A stretch of 64,000 nucleotides of DNA from contig CAVYUC010000015.1 in NCBI GenBank assembly GCA_963771595.1, positions 81,710 to 145,709 of the forward strand, read 5' to 3'. Shown here one piece after another: positions 16,902 to 26,051 of this stretch. Both the position numbers and the translations under genes were made by a program. The stretch is from CAVYUC01 sp963771595 (GTDB lineage Bacteria > Bacteroidota > Bacteroidia > Bacteroidales > Prolixibacteraceae). The stretch's first letter is position 1. The number at the start of each line of letters is the position of its first letter. The notes beneath the pieces were generated by a model, which searched no databases, was not told the origin of the DNA, and saw nothing but the letters and a program-made list of their open reading frames with translations.

Positions 16902-18248
16902 ATGGACGATAAACCATTTAAAATATTTGTAGTTGAAGATAATGAGTGGTACAATAAACTGCTCGTGCACAACCTTTCGCTAAATCCCGATTATGAAATA
17001 GAATCTTTTACAACAGGCAAAGATTGCATCAACAATCTGCATAAAGCGCCCGATTTAATTACCCTGGATTACCGGCTGCCCGACACCCGCGGGCTGGAAC
17101 TGCTGAAGCGGATAAAAGCTGAAAATGAGGAAATTCAGGTGATACTGATTTCTGAACAGGATGAAATTGAGGTAGTGGTGGATTTACTGAAATACGGCGC
17201 CTACGATTATATTGTAAAGTCGGATGATATTCGCGAGCGGCTTTTAAATACGGTACAAAATATTCGTAAAGGCGAAAAATTAAAGCGCGAACTGGTTTCA
17301 CTGCGCAACGAAGTGAAGAAAAAATACAGTTATCAAAATACCATTATCGGCAACAGTACAGCAATTAAAAATATTTACAGCCAAATTGAAAAAGCTACCC
17401 GGACCAACATTTCGGTAACCATAACAGGAGAAACTGGCACCGGTAAAGAGCTGGTAGCCAAAGCTATTCATTACAATTCGAAACGTGCTACGAAACAATT
17501 TGTGGCGGTAAATATGGCTGCAATTCCGAAAGATTTAACAGAAAGCGAACTTTTTGGCCACGAAAAAGGATCGTTTACCGGGGCCAATTTCAGGCGGATC
17601 GGGAAATTTGAAGAAGCCAACGGCGGAACACTCTTCCTGGATGAAATTGCTGAAATGGACATTTCGCTGCAGGCAAAACTTTTACGGGCGCTGCAGGAAA
17701 AAGAAATTGTGCGGGTTGGCAGCAACAAACCTGTAAAAACCGATTGCCGCATAATTGTGGCTACCAACAAAAACCTTCAGGATGTGGTTTTGAAAGGCAT
17801 TTTCAGGCAGGATTTGTACTACCGTCTTTTTGGTTTGTCCATCGAATTGCCTCCGCTCCGGGAACGCGGAACCGATATTATCCTGCTGTCGAAACACTTT
17901 ATAAATGTTTTTTGCGCCGAAAATAATTTTCCGGTTAAAACCCTTTTAAAATCAGCCGTCGATAAACTGCTGTCCTATTCTTTTCCCGGAAATATCAGGG
18001 AATTAAAATCGGTTATCGAACTGGCAATCACCATTTCCGACACTGAGGAAATCAGCGCCGAAAATATAATCCTCGGCAACGACATGCTTCTTCCTGAAAA
18101 TATTGAAACAGAAATGAGCCTGCGCGAATACAACATCCGCATTGTTAAAAATTACCTCAACAAACATAACAACAACACAAAACTTGTAGCCGAAAAACTG
18201 GACATTGGCGTGGCAACCATTTATCGCATGCTAAAAGAAGAAAATTAA
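16902..18248 (+). CDS. NtrC-family sigma-54-dependent response regulator
   Basis: The 448-residue regulator has a receiver (about 6-120, phospho-acceptor D56 in TLDYRLP), a AAA+ domain (about 145-375), and a Fis-type HTH (about 405-448, TKLVAEKLDIGVATIYRML). The AAA+ part shows Walker A GETGTGKE (176-183), the sigma-54 contact loop GSFTGA (223-228, with Ser in place of the usual Ala), and Walker B GGTLFLDEI (241-249). It should activate sigma-54 RNA polymerase after phosphorylation by the HPt of the upstream kinase. A likely binding palindrome and sigma-54 promoter lie just downstream, before 18438. Confidence 0.95.
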   Translation: MDDKPFKIFVVEDNEWYNKLLVHNLSLNPDYEIESFTTGKDCINNLHKAPDLITLDYRLPDTRGLELLKRIKAENEEIQVILISEQDEIEVVVDLLKYGAYDYIVKSDDIRERLLNTVQNIRKGEKLKRELVSLRNEVKKKYSYQNTIIGNSTAIKNIYSQIEKATRTNISVTITGETGTGKELVAKAIHYNSKRATKQFVAVNMAAIPKDLTESELFGHEKGSFTGANFRRIGKFEEANGGTLFLDEIAEMDISLQAKLLRALQEKEIVRVGSNKPVKTDCRIIVATNKNLQDVVLKGIFRQDLYYRLFGLSIELPPLRERGTDIILLSKHFINVFCAENNFPVKTLLKSAVDKLLSYSFPGNIRELKSVIELAITISDTEEISAENIILGNDMLLPENIETEMSLREYNIRIVKNYLNKHNNNTKLVAEKLDIGVATIYRMLKEEN

Positions 18249-18290
18249 CCTGTTCAGCCTTTAAATCAGCCTCTTCTCAATTTGATAAAC

Positions 18291-18309
18291 AGCTATCAAA
18301 TTGATAGCT
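18291..18309. promoter_or_regulatory. perfect 19-bp palindrome, likely activator site (UAS)
   Basis: AGCTATCAA (18291-18299) and TTGATAGCT (18301-18309) flank a single A. An overlapping pair TTTGATA (18281-18287) and TATCAAA (18294-18300) repeats the same half-site. The centre is 74 bp upstream of the first G of the -24 element at 18375, a normal distance for an NtrC-type enhancer site. The cognate regulator is probably the one ending at 18248. Confidence 0.6.
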
Positions 18310-18373
18310 TCACAATCAGTTCAAACACATTCAATATACTTATTTACAGAACCTTGCCATGCATTTTTTTATG

Positions 18374-18389
18374 TGGCATATGAATTGAA
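18374..18389 (+). promoter_or_regulatory. candidate sigma-54 (-24/-12) promoter
   Basis: TGGCATA, four bases, then TTGAA fits the sigma-54 pattern TGGCACG-N4-TTGCW, with the -24 GG kept and the -12 C replaced by A. It lies 49 bp before the ATG at 18438, with the palindrome at 18291-18309 upstream. Confidence 0.5.
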
Positions 18390-18437
18390 CTATGTCCCAA
18401 TTACATTTCCAATATTTTAACTTAAAATGAAATAAAC

Positions 18438-19370
18438 ATGAAAACTGAAAAGAAATTAACGGCAAGAAATATAGCTATCGGACTTGGAGTACTTGCCATT
18501 GCTATTATTGCCTGTATAGTTTTAATTGTAAACAAACAATCTGAAATTAAACTGAAGGAAGCACAGCTGACAAAATTAAATGAGCAGTATTCTGACCTGA
18601 ACGCGATGTACGAAGAACGCGATTCGCTGGTGAATGATTTGGCAAGCACTTTTGACGAAATTGAAGCCAACCTCACTTTTATCAACAGCAAAAGAAGCCA
18701 GCTGATGATCGATTCAAAAGAAGGCGGCCCTTCCAAAAAAGAACAAATTATTGCCGATATTAAGCTCATGAACGACATGCTGGATGAAAGCAGCAAAAAA
18801 ATCGATGATCTGAGTAAAAAGCTGAAATCTTCCGGAATTGAAATCAGTTCGTTCAAAAATAAAATCGCACAATTATCAAAAGATTTGGAAGAACAAAATA
18901 CAAATGTGCAACAGTTAACCAGTGAATTGGAGGAGCGTAATTATCAGATTGCTGAGCTGGATGAAAAAGTGAACCAGCTCGAAAATCACATTTCAATGAA
19001 AGAAGATTCATTGAAAATGAAAGCACAGATAATTACCGAAAAAGACAATAAAATGAATACCGCCTATTTTGCCTCTGGAACTTTTAAAGAGCTGAAAGAT
19101 AACGGCGTACTTCAGAAAGATGGTGGATTTCTTTTTCTTGGCCGCAATGAAAAACTGAAGGATAATTTTAACCAGGATTATTTTACTGAACTCGACACAA
19201 GAAAAACGGATATGTTCCCGTTATTTAGTAAAAAAGTTGAAATAATTTCCGAACATCCGGACAGTTCTTACAGCTATGTATATGAAGATGATAAAATTGC
19301 GTACCTGAAAATTGAAAATCCGGAAGAATTTTGGAAGGTAACAAAATATGCGGTTGTGGAAGTAAAATAA
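18438..19370 (+). CDS. membrane-anchored coiled-coil protein, unknown function
   Basis: The 310-residue product has one N-terminal membrane helix (about 13-30, IGLGVLAIAIIACIVLIV) and then a long charged coiled coil (about 35-205) with heptad-like L/I spacing. A small C-terminal domain (about 210-310; FASGTFKELKDNGVLQKDGG, then FLFLGRN) probably lies in the periplasm. I do not recognise the family, though proteins of this layout occur in other Bacteroidota. It is the first gene behind the candidate sigma-54 promoter and is followed after 44 bp by a DUF4382 lipoprotein, so both are likely outputs of the upstream two-component system. An envelope stress or stiffening role is a guess. Confidence 0.75.
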   Translation: MKTEKKLTARNIAIGLGVLAIAIIACIVLIVNKQSEIKLKEAQLTKLNEQYSDLNAMYEERDSLVNDLASTFDEIEANLTFINSKRSQLMIDSKEGGPSKKEQIIADIKLMNDMLDESSKKIDDLSKKLKSSGIEISSFKNKIAQLSKDLEEQNTNVQQLTSELEERNYQIAELDEKVNQLENHISMKEDSLKMKAQIITEKDNKMNTAYFASGTFKELKDNGVLQKDGGFLFLGRNEKLKDNFNQDYFTELDTRKTDMFPLFSKKVEIISEHPDSSYSYVYEDDKIAYLKIENPEEFWKVTKYAVVEVK

Positions 19371-19414
19371 AAACTTCCGCTCTCGCAAAACCTGTTTTAG
19401 TACCTAAAAAAACC

Positions 19415-20356
19415 ATGAAAAAAAGTTTATTATTTTTAGTTACGATCTTGTCGTTTTCGGTGCTTTTCACACAATGCACCGAAAACGGCGAGATTCGTGA
19501 TGTTAAAAAAGGTGAGATTTCAGTGAAAATTACAGATGCCCCTTCGGATGATGCCAATATTCTGGGCACTTTTATTACCATCTCGGATATGAAAATCAAC
19601 GATTTACCAATAAGCGATTTTGTAAAACAAACTATTGAAATATCTGCATTTCGACAGGGAAATACCCGGCTGCTTGTGAGCAACAGGGTAATGGCAAGTC
19701 CGTACAGTAAACTTTCTTTCGTTCTCGATTATGAAACAGACGATGCCGGAAATTCACCCGGCTGCTATGTGTTTACAAATGACAACATTAAACACAATCT
19801 TGCTGATATTTCGCAACAACAGGCTGAAATAATATTCAGCAAAGATTTTGAGATTGAAATAAACAAAAAAAAATCGATGGTTATTGATTTTGATTTGCGG
19901 CAGTCGATAATCAGAAACACTGATACAACCGACATAAGCAAATATAAATTTGCGGCAATCGAAGATATGAAATATGCAGTGCGCCTGGTGGAAGAGGGAA
20001 AATCGGGACATATTTTTGGAAAAGTTTCCGGCACAATCCCTGATGGCGCAAAAATGTACATTTTTGCTTATCCAAAAGGGGGATACAATCCGGTTACAGA
20101 AACAAACGGTTTGGGAAGCGGAAATATTCTTTTTGCAAATGCAGTTACCAGTGCAGTAATTAAGCCCGATGGAAGTTATAAACTTTCATTTCTCGAAGAG
20201 GGCGAATATGAAATGCATGTAGCCTCTTTTGTTAAAAATAACAATGACTATGATTTTCAATCCGAAGTTGAGGCAGAAAGTAATAGCTCCGGTATCAATT
20301 TAAATGCTGTTTCTGTTGAGGGAGGAAATAACCTGGAGCTGAATATCAAAATTTAG
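19415..20356 (+). CDS. DUF4382-family lipoprotein
   Basis: The product has 313 residues from ATG 19415. That start gives a proper lipoprotein signal (MKKSLLFLVTI, then VLFTQC with Cys at about 21), while the longer frame from 19331 overlaps the previous gene and lacks a signal. After the lipobox, GEISVKITDAPSDDANILGT opens a DUF4382 domain (about 32-200). A C-terminal beta-rich domain (about 210-313, GHIFGKVSGTIPDGAKMYIFAY) looks like a carboxypeptidase-regulatory-like sandwich. It lies 44 bp after the coiled-coil gene and shares its promoter. Function is unknown. Confidence 0.82.
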   Translation: MKKSLLFLVTILSFSVLFTQCTENGEIRDVKKGEISVKITDAPSDDANILGTFITISDMKINDLPISDFVKQTIEISAFRQGNTRLLVSNRVMASPYSKLSFVLDYETDDAGNSPGCYVFTNDNIKHNLADISQQQAEIIFSKDFEIEINKKKSMVIDFDLRQSIIRNTDTTDISKYKFAAIEDMKYAVRLVEEGKSGHIFGKVSGTIPDGAKMYIFAYPKGGYNPVTETNGLGSGNILFANAVTSAVIKPDGSYKLSFLEEGEYEMHVASFVKNNNDYDFQSEVEAESNSSGINLNAVSVEGGNNLELNIKI

Positions 20357-20528
20357 TAGAAATTGAAATCTTCCGATGCACACAAAAAATTTTCGAATAA
20401 ATCATTCAATCGGATGATTTTTATGAAATAAAAAATTGCTTTTGAATATCAGGATAAAGCGTTGAAGGCAAGTTTCGATTGATTCGGTATTACCCATTAT
20501 AATTGATTTTTTAATTTGCCTGATACAT

Positions 20529-20563
20529 AAAAGTTCCGGAAAATTTCCGGAACTTTTCTTTTT
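20529..20563 (+). terminator. strong intrinsic terminator
   Basis: A perfect 14-bp stem (20529-20542 with 20544-20557, core GTTCCGG/CCGGAAC) is followed by CTTTTTT. It ends the transcript of the DUF4382 gene; 20357-20528 holds nothing else that I can identify. Confidence 0.85.
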
Positions 20564-20611
20564 TGTGAAATGGCCAAAAAAATTCATAAGTTCCAAATCA
20601 ACTTATTTTTA

Positions 20612-20619
20612 TAAATTTG
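20612..20619 (+). promoter_or_regulatory. Bacteroidota -7 box (TAnnTTTG) for the acyl-CoA ligase gene
   Basis: TAAATTTG matches the TAnnTTTG consensus fully and lies 24 bp before the ATG at 20644. The -33 region is weak (TTCC near 20591). Confidence 0.5.
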
Positions 20620-20643
20620 GTTGTAATTTAAAAACCTAAAACC

Positions 20644-22284
20644 ATGACAAAGAATTCTTTGGCCAGCCTCTACAACCAATCGTTTCAGAATAACTGGAAC
20701 AACCTGGCATTTACCGATTATGAAGGAAAGGATAATACCTATTCCGATATAGCGAAAATCATAAAATCGCTGCACCTTTTTTACCAGATTTCGGGTATCC
20801 GGAGTGGTGATAAAATAGCAGTTTTAGGCAGAAATTCAGCCACCTGGGGCGCAGTATTTCTTTCAGCAATTTCAGCTGGTATTGTAATTGTACCAATCCT
20901 TCCAGATTTTAACGAGCCCAACACAAATCATATCATCAATCATTCGGAAGCAAAACTTGTGTTTGTTGCCAAATCATTATCAGCCAAAATAGATTTCGAA
21001 AATGCTGCAGAAGTTCAGGCATTAATTGCTCTCGAAAATTTGTCGGTACTGATGGCAAAAGACGAAAATACTGCTTATAAACTGGACGATTCGTTTCAGT
21101 TTTACATTAAAAATCCCCCGGTTAAAAATAATTTTAGTTTTGAAGAATGGAAGTCGGAAGAAGCATGCATAATTTCATATACTTCAGGAACTTCAGGATT
21201 TACAAAAGGTGTTTTAATCCCGGAGCGAAGTTTGCTATCGAACCTGATTTATGCCCGAGAAAACATGCCGCTAAATTCGGGTGACAAAATAGTTTCATTT
21301 CTCCCAATGGCGCATGTTTATGGCCTGCTTTTCGAATTCCTGTTTCCGGTTACACTTGGATGCCACATTACGTTTCTCAACAAAATTCCCTCTCCGGCAG
21401 TAATAACTAAAGTTTTTGGAGAAGTTAAACCACACCTGATTCTCTCGGTACCACTGGTTATCGAAAAAATATACAAGAAAAGGATACTTCCATCAATTGA
21501 TAAACCTTCAATTAAAATTTTGCTGAAACTGCCGGGAATTTCTTCTGTTATCCTGAAAAAAATCAAGGCAAAACTTGTTGATACATTTGGCGGCCGCTTT
21601 TTCGAGATTGTTATTGGCGGCGCTCCATTGAGTGCTGAAGTGGAACATTTTTTTAAACGAATCGAATTTCCATTTACCATTGGATACGGAATGACCGAAT
21701 GTGGGCCGCTGATTAGTTATGCGGCCTGGAACAAAACAAGGACTTCATCGGCTGGCAAACTGGTTGACAGAATGCAGGTGCGCATCGATTCGGAAGATCC
21801 GTTCAAAGTAGTTGGCGAAATTCAGGTGAAGGGGGAAAATGTAATGCTCGGTTATTATAAAAACGAAAAAGCCACAAAAGAAGCATTTACAGATGATGGC
21901 TGGCTGAAAACCGGCGACCTGGGAATAATCGATGAAAATAATTTCATTTACATAAAAGGCCGTTCAAAAAATATGATTCTTGGGCCATCCGGACAAAATA
22001 TTTATCCTGAAGAACTGGAGGCAAGAATTACCAATCAACTTTATGTGGCGGAATGTGTAGTTACAGAGCGAAATGGAAAACTTGTAGCTTTGGTTTATCC
22101 TGATAATGAAGCATTGAAAGCCGATAAAATTTCCGATTCACAATTGCCTGAAATAATGCAGGAAAACCTCAAAAAAGTAAATGCCGAATTACCAAAATAC
22201 GAACAAATCAGCACAATTGAAATTGTAAAAGATGAGTTTGAGAAAACACCAAAAAAGAACATCAAACGGTTTAAATACATTTAA
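20644..22284 (+). CDS. AMP-forming acyl-CoA synthetase (long-chain type)
   Basis: The 546-residue enzyme belongs to the adenylate-forming ANL superfamily. The P-loop-like motif YTSGTSGFTKG is at 179-189, GYGMTECGP near 348, and TGDLG plus KGRSKNMIL with GQNIYPEELE in the hinge and C-terminal domain. The end KTPKKNIKRFKYI should supply the catalytic Lys. It should activate a carboxylic acid, probably a fatty acid, to an acyl-CoA in the cytoplasm. It is somewhat shorter than classic long-chain ligases of about 600 residues, so chain-length preference is open. It is monocistronic, with a terminator before it and a promoter box at 20612. Confidence 0.88.
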   Translation: MTKNSLASLYNQSFQNNWNNLAFTDYEGKDNTYSDIAKIIKSLHLFYQISGIRSGDKIAVLGRNSATWGAVFLSAISAGIVIVPILPDFNEPNTNHIINHSEAKLVFVAKSLSAKIDFENAAEVQALIALENLSVLMAKDENTAYKLDDSFQFYIKNPPVKNNFSFEEWKSEEACIISYTSGTSGFTKGVLIPERSLLSNLIYARENMPLNSGDKIVSFLPMAHVYGLLFEFLFPVTLGCHITFLNKIPSPAVITKVFGEVKPHLILSVPLVIEKIYKKRILPSIDKPSIKILLKLPGISSVILKKIKAKLVDTFGGRFFEIVIGGAPLSAEVEHFFKRIEFPFTIGYGMTECGPLISYAAWNKTRTSSAGKLVDRMQVRIDSEDPFKVVGEIQVKGENVMLGYYKNEKATKEAFTDDGWLKTGDLGIIDENNFIYIKGRSKNMILGPSGQNIYPEELEARITNQLYVAECVVTERNGKLVALVYPDNEALKADKISDSQLPEIMQENLKKVNAELPKYEQISTIEIVKDEFEKTPKKNIKRFKYI

Positions 22285-22374
22285 AAATTTTCCGGGTGCT
22301 GCTGTTAATCAGCCAAATTGTTTTCTTTCAGTTTGAAATTGTGTAAATTCACTAAAAATTAAATTTTCTAAAAA

Positions 22375-23292
22375 ATGAAAAATACAAATCGAAGGAATTT
22401 TCTTAAAACAACTGCTGCGGCCACAGCAGGAGCAATGATTGCCTCGCCGGCACTTGCCGGATTTACAGCAAAAAAACAGAATTTTGATGTTTCACTTGCG
22501 GAATGGTCACTGCACAAAGCATTGTTTGCCAACGAAATGACAAATCTTGAATTCCCGGTTCAGGCACGAAAACTTGGAATCAGGGCAGTTGAATATGTAA
22601 ACCAGTTTTTTAAAGATAAGGCGAAGGACGAAAAATACCTTTCGGAACTGGCCAAAATCTGCAAAAACGAAGATGTTGACAACGTTTTAATCATGTGCGA
22701 CGGCGAAGGAATGGTTGGCGCACCAGATAAAGCTGCCCGTTTGAAAACTGTGGAAAATCACAAAAGATGGATCGATGCCGCACGTTATCTCGGATGCCAT
22801 TCAATACGTGTAAATGCTGCCAGCGAAGGAAGCTACGAAGAACAGCAAAAATATGCCGCCGATGGATTACGCATGCTCTGCGAATATGGCGACAAACAAA
22901 AAATAAATGTTCTTGTGGAAAATCACGGAGGCCTTTCCAGTAATGCAGAATGGCTGGTTGGAGTAATGAAAATGGTCGATCACAAACGTGTGGGAACGCT
23001 GCCCGATTTCGGTAATTTTACCATCAACCGCGAAACCGGCGAAACCTACAACCGGTACAAAGGTGTTGAATTATTAATGCCTTATGCAAAAGGTGTCAGC
23101 GGAAAATCGTATGCTTTTGATGATGAAGGGAATGAAACAACAATGGATTTCTACCGGCTCATGAAAATTGTGAAAGATTCAGGTTACAGAGGTTATGTTG
23201 ATGTGGAGTATGAAGGTAGCGGACTTTCGGAAATTGATGGAATAATTGCAACCAAAAAATTACTTGAAAAGACCTTTCAGGAATTATCGTAA
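22375..23292 (+). CDS. Tat-exported sugar isomerase/epimerase-like TIM barrel
   Basis: The 305-residue product starts with a twin-arginine signal (RRNFLKTTAAATAGAMIASP), so it is exported folded. The mature part (about 33-305) is an AP-endonuclease-2/xylose-isomerase-like TIM barrel. Visible elements are ISLAEWSLHKA-like strand 1 (VSLAEWSLHKALF), GIRAVEYVNQFF, CHSIRVNAASEG, INVLVENHGGLSSN with a metal-ligand Glu, VGTLPDFGNF with Asp, and YVDVEYEGSG with the final Glu. These suit a divalent-metal isomerase or epimerase such as the hydroxypyruvate isomerase group. The substrate is not known and the gene stands alone. Confidence 0.82.
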   Translation: MKNTNRRNFLKTTAAATAGAMIASPALAGFTAKKQNFDVSLAEWSLHKALFANEMTNLEFPVQARKLGIRAVEYVNQFFKDKAKDEKYLSELAKICKNEDVDNVLIMCDGEGMVGAPDKAARLKTVENHKRWIDAARYLGCHSIRVNAASEGSYEEQQKYAADGLRMLCEYGDKQKINVLVENHGGLSSNAEWLVGVMKMVDHKRVGTLPDFGNFTINRETGETYNRYKGVELLMPYAKGVSGKSYAFDDEGNETTMDFYRLMKIVKDSGYRGYVDVEYEGSGLSEIDGIIATKKLLEKTFQELS

Positions 23293-23314
23293 AAAATTCC
23301 ATTTAAGATGATAT

Positions 23315-23346
23315 AAACAAGCCACTGAATTCTCAGTGGCTTGTTT
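23315..23346 (+). terminator. bidirectional intrinsic terminator
   Basis: A 14-bp stem (23315-23328 with 23333-23346, core AAGCCACTGA/TCAGTGGCTT) and a 4-nt loop lie 22 bp past the TIM-barrel gene. The A-rich 5' and T-rich 3' flanks let it work on both strands. The rest of the gap to 23573 is A/T-rich with only a weak hairpin near 23527-23555. Confidence 0.8.
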
Positions 23347-23573
23347 ATTCCCGCCAAAATTTTATTCCCAAAAAGATGATTTAAATTAAACTTTTGATTT
23401 TTCTGAAACAAAAGGATTATACATCCGTACCAAAAAACAGCTTTGTATACTGTTTTAAAGTGGACTTATATTATTGATTGTAATAGCGAAGTACAAAGTT
23501 TTAAAAAGTAAGTTGTAGTTTTTTCAGGAAGAAGCGGTGGATTTTTTCATCGCTTTTTTATTCATCCGCACAT

Positions 23574-24485
23574 TTATCTTCGCCGTTTTTTGCGTTTTTT
23601 AAACGGATTGCTTTTTTTGCGCATCCATGTTTTTTTCTTTGTAATTCTTTTACTTTTTGTGTAGTTGCCACGGTTTAACCGGCTGTCGCCAACGGCAGAA
23701 TAAACAAGTCCAACACTTATTTGTCCGGTTAAAGAACCCACTCCTTCCGCCAGTTTAAATTGTTTTCCGGCATTGGGAAGATAATCAAAATTCGGAACTC
23801 CGTTAATTATATCGGAATTTACAAATGAACCTGAAAATTCGAGATGAAGTGCTATAAATTCGGATAACTTGTAAATACTGCCAAAACCGGCTCCCACCTT
23901 CAACGCCTTATCTTTGGGTGACGGATTGCTTTGGGTTCCCTGCGTATACAGCACACCAACATTGTAACTTACATTATCCACCTCATTTGCGAATTTAAAA
24001 TCGGTTCCGATAAATGAGATTCCCCCAAAAACTTTGGCAAAAATGTTCAGCTTTTCCTGCGGGGGCAAAAAATAAAACCTTGTGGTTCCAAGAATATTCA
24101 GTTGTTTGGTTTCATATTTTACAGGTTCGGCAGGATAAAAATGATCGTTGGGCAACGGATTTACCCAATCGAAGAAATAGAAGTTGTACAATGGCGATGT
24201 TTCGGTCCGGCCAGCCAGATTACCATATTCAAATTCAACTCCTACTTCAAGTTGTGAGGTTAAGGGCGCCATAACTTCCAGGTCGGCCCCCAGTTTCAAC
24301 ATTGGCGAAAAATCAGTTGCAGAAGGATATTCAAGGTTTGACGCCTGCGGATGCGGAACTTCGTCTGGTCCGGTTTCGCTGAGAAAAAAACCGGAACTGG
24401 CGCTTACCCGGTACTTTAAAATCTGTCCTGATGCACCGGCAACCAACAGCAGGAATAAAACAGTAAGGATTTGTTTTTGGCCCAT
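23574..24485 (-). CDS. outer-membrane beta-barrel protein with polybasic C-terminal tail
   Basis: The 303-residue product has a Sec signal (MGQKQILTVLFLLLVAGASGQ). It continues with alternating-strand segments typical of an 8-10-stranded OmpA/OprF-like barrel: LEVGVEFEYGNLAG, FAKVFGGISFIGTDF, KVGAGFGSIYKLSEFIALHLEFSG (seen around 200-225), and GQISVGLVYSAVG as the apparent last strand. Instead of ending there, about 35 residues follow that are nearly all Lys, Arg, Ser, Thr and Asn (RITKKKTWMRKKSNPFKKRKKRRR region). Such a tail would face the periplasm or the surface and could bind nucleic acid, LPS or peptidoglycan. The frame is intact. It is transcribed alone. Confidence 0.72.
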   Translation of the reverse strand: MGQKQILTVLFLLLVAGASGQILKYRVSASSGFFLSETGPDEVPHPQASNLEYPSATDFSPMLKLGADLEVMAPLTSQLEVGVEFEYGNLAGRTETSPLYNFYFFDWVNPLPNDHFYPAEPVKYETKQLNILGTTRFYFLPPQEKLNIFAKVFGGISFIGTDFKFANEVDNVSYNVGVLYTQGTQSNPSPKDKALKVGAGFGSIYKLSEFIALHLEFSGSFVNSDIINGVPNFDYLPNAGKQFKLAEGVGSLTGQISVGLVYSAVGDSRLNRGNYTKSKRITKKKTWMRKKSNPFKKRKKRRR

Positions 24486-24557
24486 AATTAGCAGGTTTTT
24501 TCGTAGAACGGAAAATTAACTACTTTTTCGCAAAAACAAAAAAATATCCAGCTTTCT

Positions 24558-25817
24558 TTAGCGCCTGGGTTTCACTTCTTTTGCATCCACCAGTTTATAC
24601 AGCTTGTCCGATCGTCTTAATTTATATTCAACAGGCACTGAAATCCGTTGTCCTTTCAGTCCTTCATCAACCTGCTGTAAATCAACACGCACTTCTTTTA
24701 CAGTTGTTTGAATAACACCAGTTGTTGGTCCGGTAATTATAATTTCGTCGCCAACTTTCAGGTTTTTGGTTTCCAGTTTAAATTCGGCAACTTCAATTTT
24801 GGTGAAATAGTTGGTGCATTTTCCAACATAAATTTTCCGTTTTGTAGCCTGCGAACCGTAATTGGCGCTCCATTCACCTAATCGTTGTCCGAGGTAATAT
24901 CCATCCCAGAAACCCCGGTTAAAAACCATTGCCAGCCGTTCATTCCAATCGTTAATTTTTTCTTCGGTAAATTCATCATTCTGCCAGGATTCCACAGCTT
25001 CACGGTAGCATTCCACGGTGGTTTTCACATATTCGGGGGAGCGTGCCCTGCCTTCAATTTTTAATACCGATATTCCGGCATCCAGCACTTTATTCAGAAA
25101 ATGAATTGTCTTTAAATCTTTGGGAGACATGATGTATTCATTTTCAATATCCAGTTCGGCGCCTGTTTCCCGGTCGGTAACAGTATAGGCACGTCGGCAG
25201 GTTTGCAGGCAGGAACCCCGGTTGGCCGACGAATTCATTTCATGAAGACTAAGATAACATTTACCGCTGATGGCCATACAAAGTGCACCATGGGCAAACA
25301 TTTCGAGCCGCACCAGATTTCCGGAAGGTCCTTTTATCTGCTGCTCATTTATCTGGTTTGTTATTTCATAAACACGGCCAAGGTTCATTTCCCGCGCCAG
25401 TACCACCACATCGGCAAAATTGGCGTAAAACTTCACAGCTTCAATATTGGTAATATTTACCTGGGTCGAAATATGTACTTCAAAGTCAATGGAACGGGCA
25501 TACTGAATCACCGAGATATCGGCTGCAATAACTGCTGAAACCCCTGCATTTTTAGCAGCTTCCAACACTTCATGCATTTGCGCAATTTCACCGTCAAAAA
25601 TTTCAACATTCAACGTAAGGTATGTTTTTACACGATTACCGGCTGCAATCTGAGCAATCTTTTTCAGGTCGTCAATCGTAAAATTATTGGAGGAGCGCGA
25701 ACGCATATTCAGGTGTTCTACACCAAAGTATACCGAACCTGCCCCTCCCTGAATGGCTGCCATCAGCGATTCGTAAGAACCTACCGGCGCCATTATTTCA
25801 ATCTCTTTTCTTTTCAT
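24558..25817 (-). CDS. peptidase U32 family protein, TrhP/RlhA-like RNA hydroxylase
   Basis: The 419-residue cytoplasmic protein belongs to the U32 family. Although named as peptidases, characterised bacterial members (TrhP/YegQ, RlhA/YdcP) hydroxylate RNA; TrhP makes 5-hydroxyuridine at tRNA position 34. The N-terminal TIM-like part starts EIMAPVGSYESLMAAIQGGA, and four Cys at 180, 187, 203 and 207 (GALCMAISGKC, then SCLQTC) fit an Fe-S-binding set. KIEGRARSPEYVKTTVECYR is the U32 signature and a small beta domain closes the protein. The length fits the TrhP class better than the long RlhA class. It is monocistronic. Confidence 0.85.
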   Translation of the reverse strand: MKRKEIEIMAPVGSYESLMAAIQGGAGSVYFGVEHLNMRSRSSNNFTIDDLKKIAQIAAGNRVKTYLTLNVEIFDGEIAQMHEVLEAAKNAGVSAVIAADISVIQYARSIDFEVHISTQVNITNIEAVKFYANFADVVVLAREMNLGRVYEITNQINEQQIKGPSGNLVRLEMFAHGALCMAISGKCYLSLHEMNSSANRGSCLQTCRRAYTVTDRETGAELDIENEYIMSPKDLKTIHFLNKVLDAGISVLKIEGRARSPEYVKTTVECYREAVESWQNDEFTEEKINDWNERLAMVFNRGFWDGYYLGQRLGEWSANYGSQATKRKIYVGKCTNYFTKIEVAEFKLETKNLKVGDEIIITGPTTGVIQTTVKEVRVDLQQVDEGLKGQRISVPVEYKLRRSDKLYKLVDAKEVKPRR

Positions 25818-26051
25818 TCACAATATATCCCGGTTAATAAACTGTAATTCAAATATTATTTCTCTGAAAAATGTTCTGCGGTTCAATACCTATGGACGAA
25901 TTCATTACACTTTTGTATTCAACCGAACCTGTTCGTTTCATTCTTTTTCAGTTTCGGGGGACAAATTTAGATATTTCCTGATATTAATGTCCGAAATTCG
26001 GTTCACTTTCATTTTGTATGATCATTTTCAGAAAGTGTACCTCTAAAAAAT

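Noticed and set aside
18422..18856. Minus-strand 144-codon frame opposite the coiled-coil gene
   Set aside because: Antisense to a heptad-rich coding region; it is Ser/Leu/Ile-rich, as expected for the reverse of a coiled coil.
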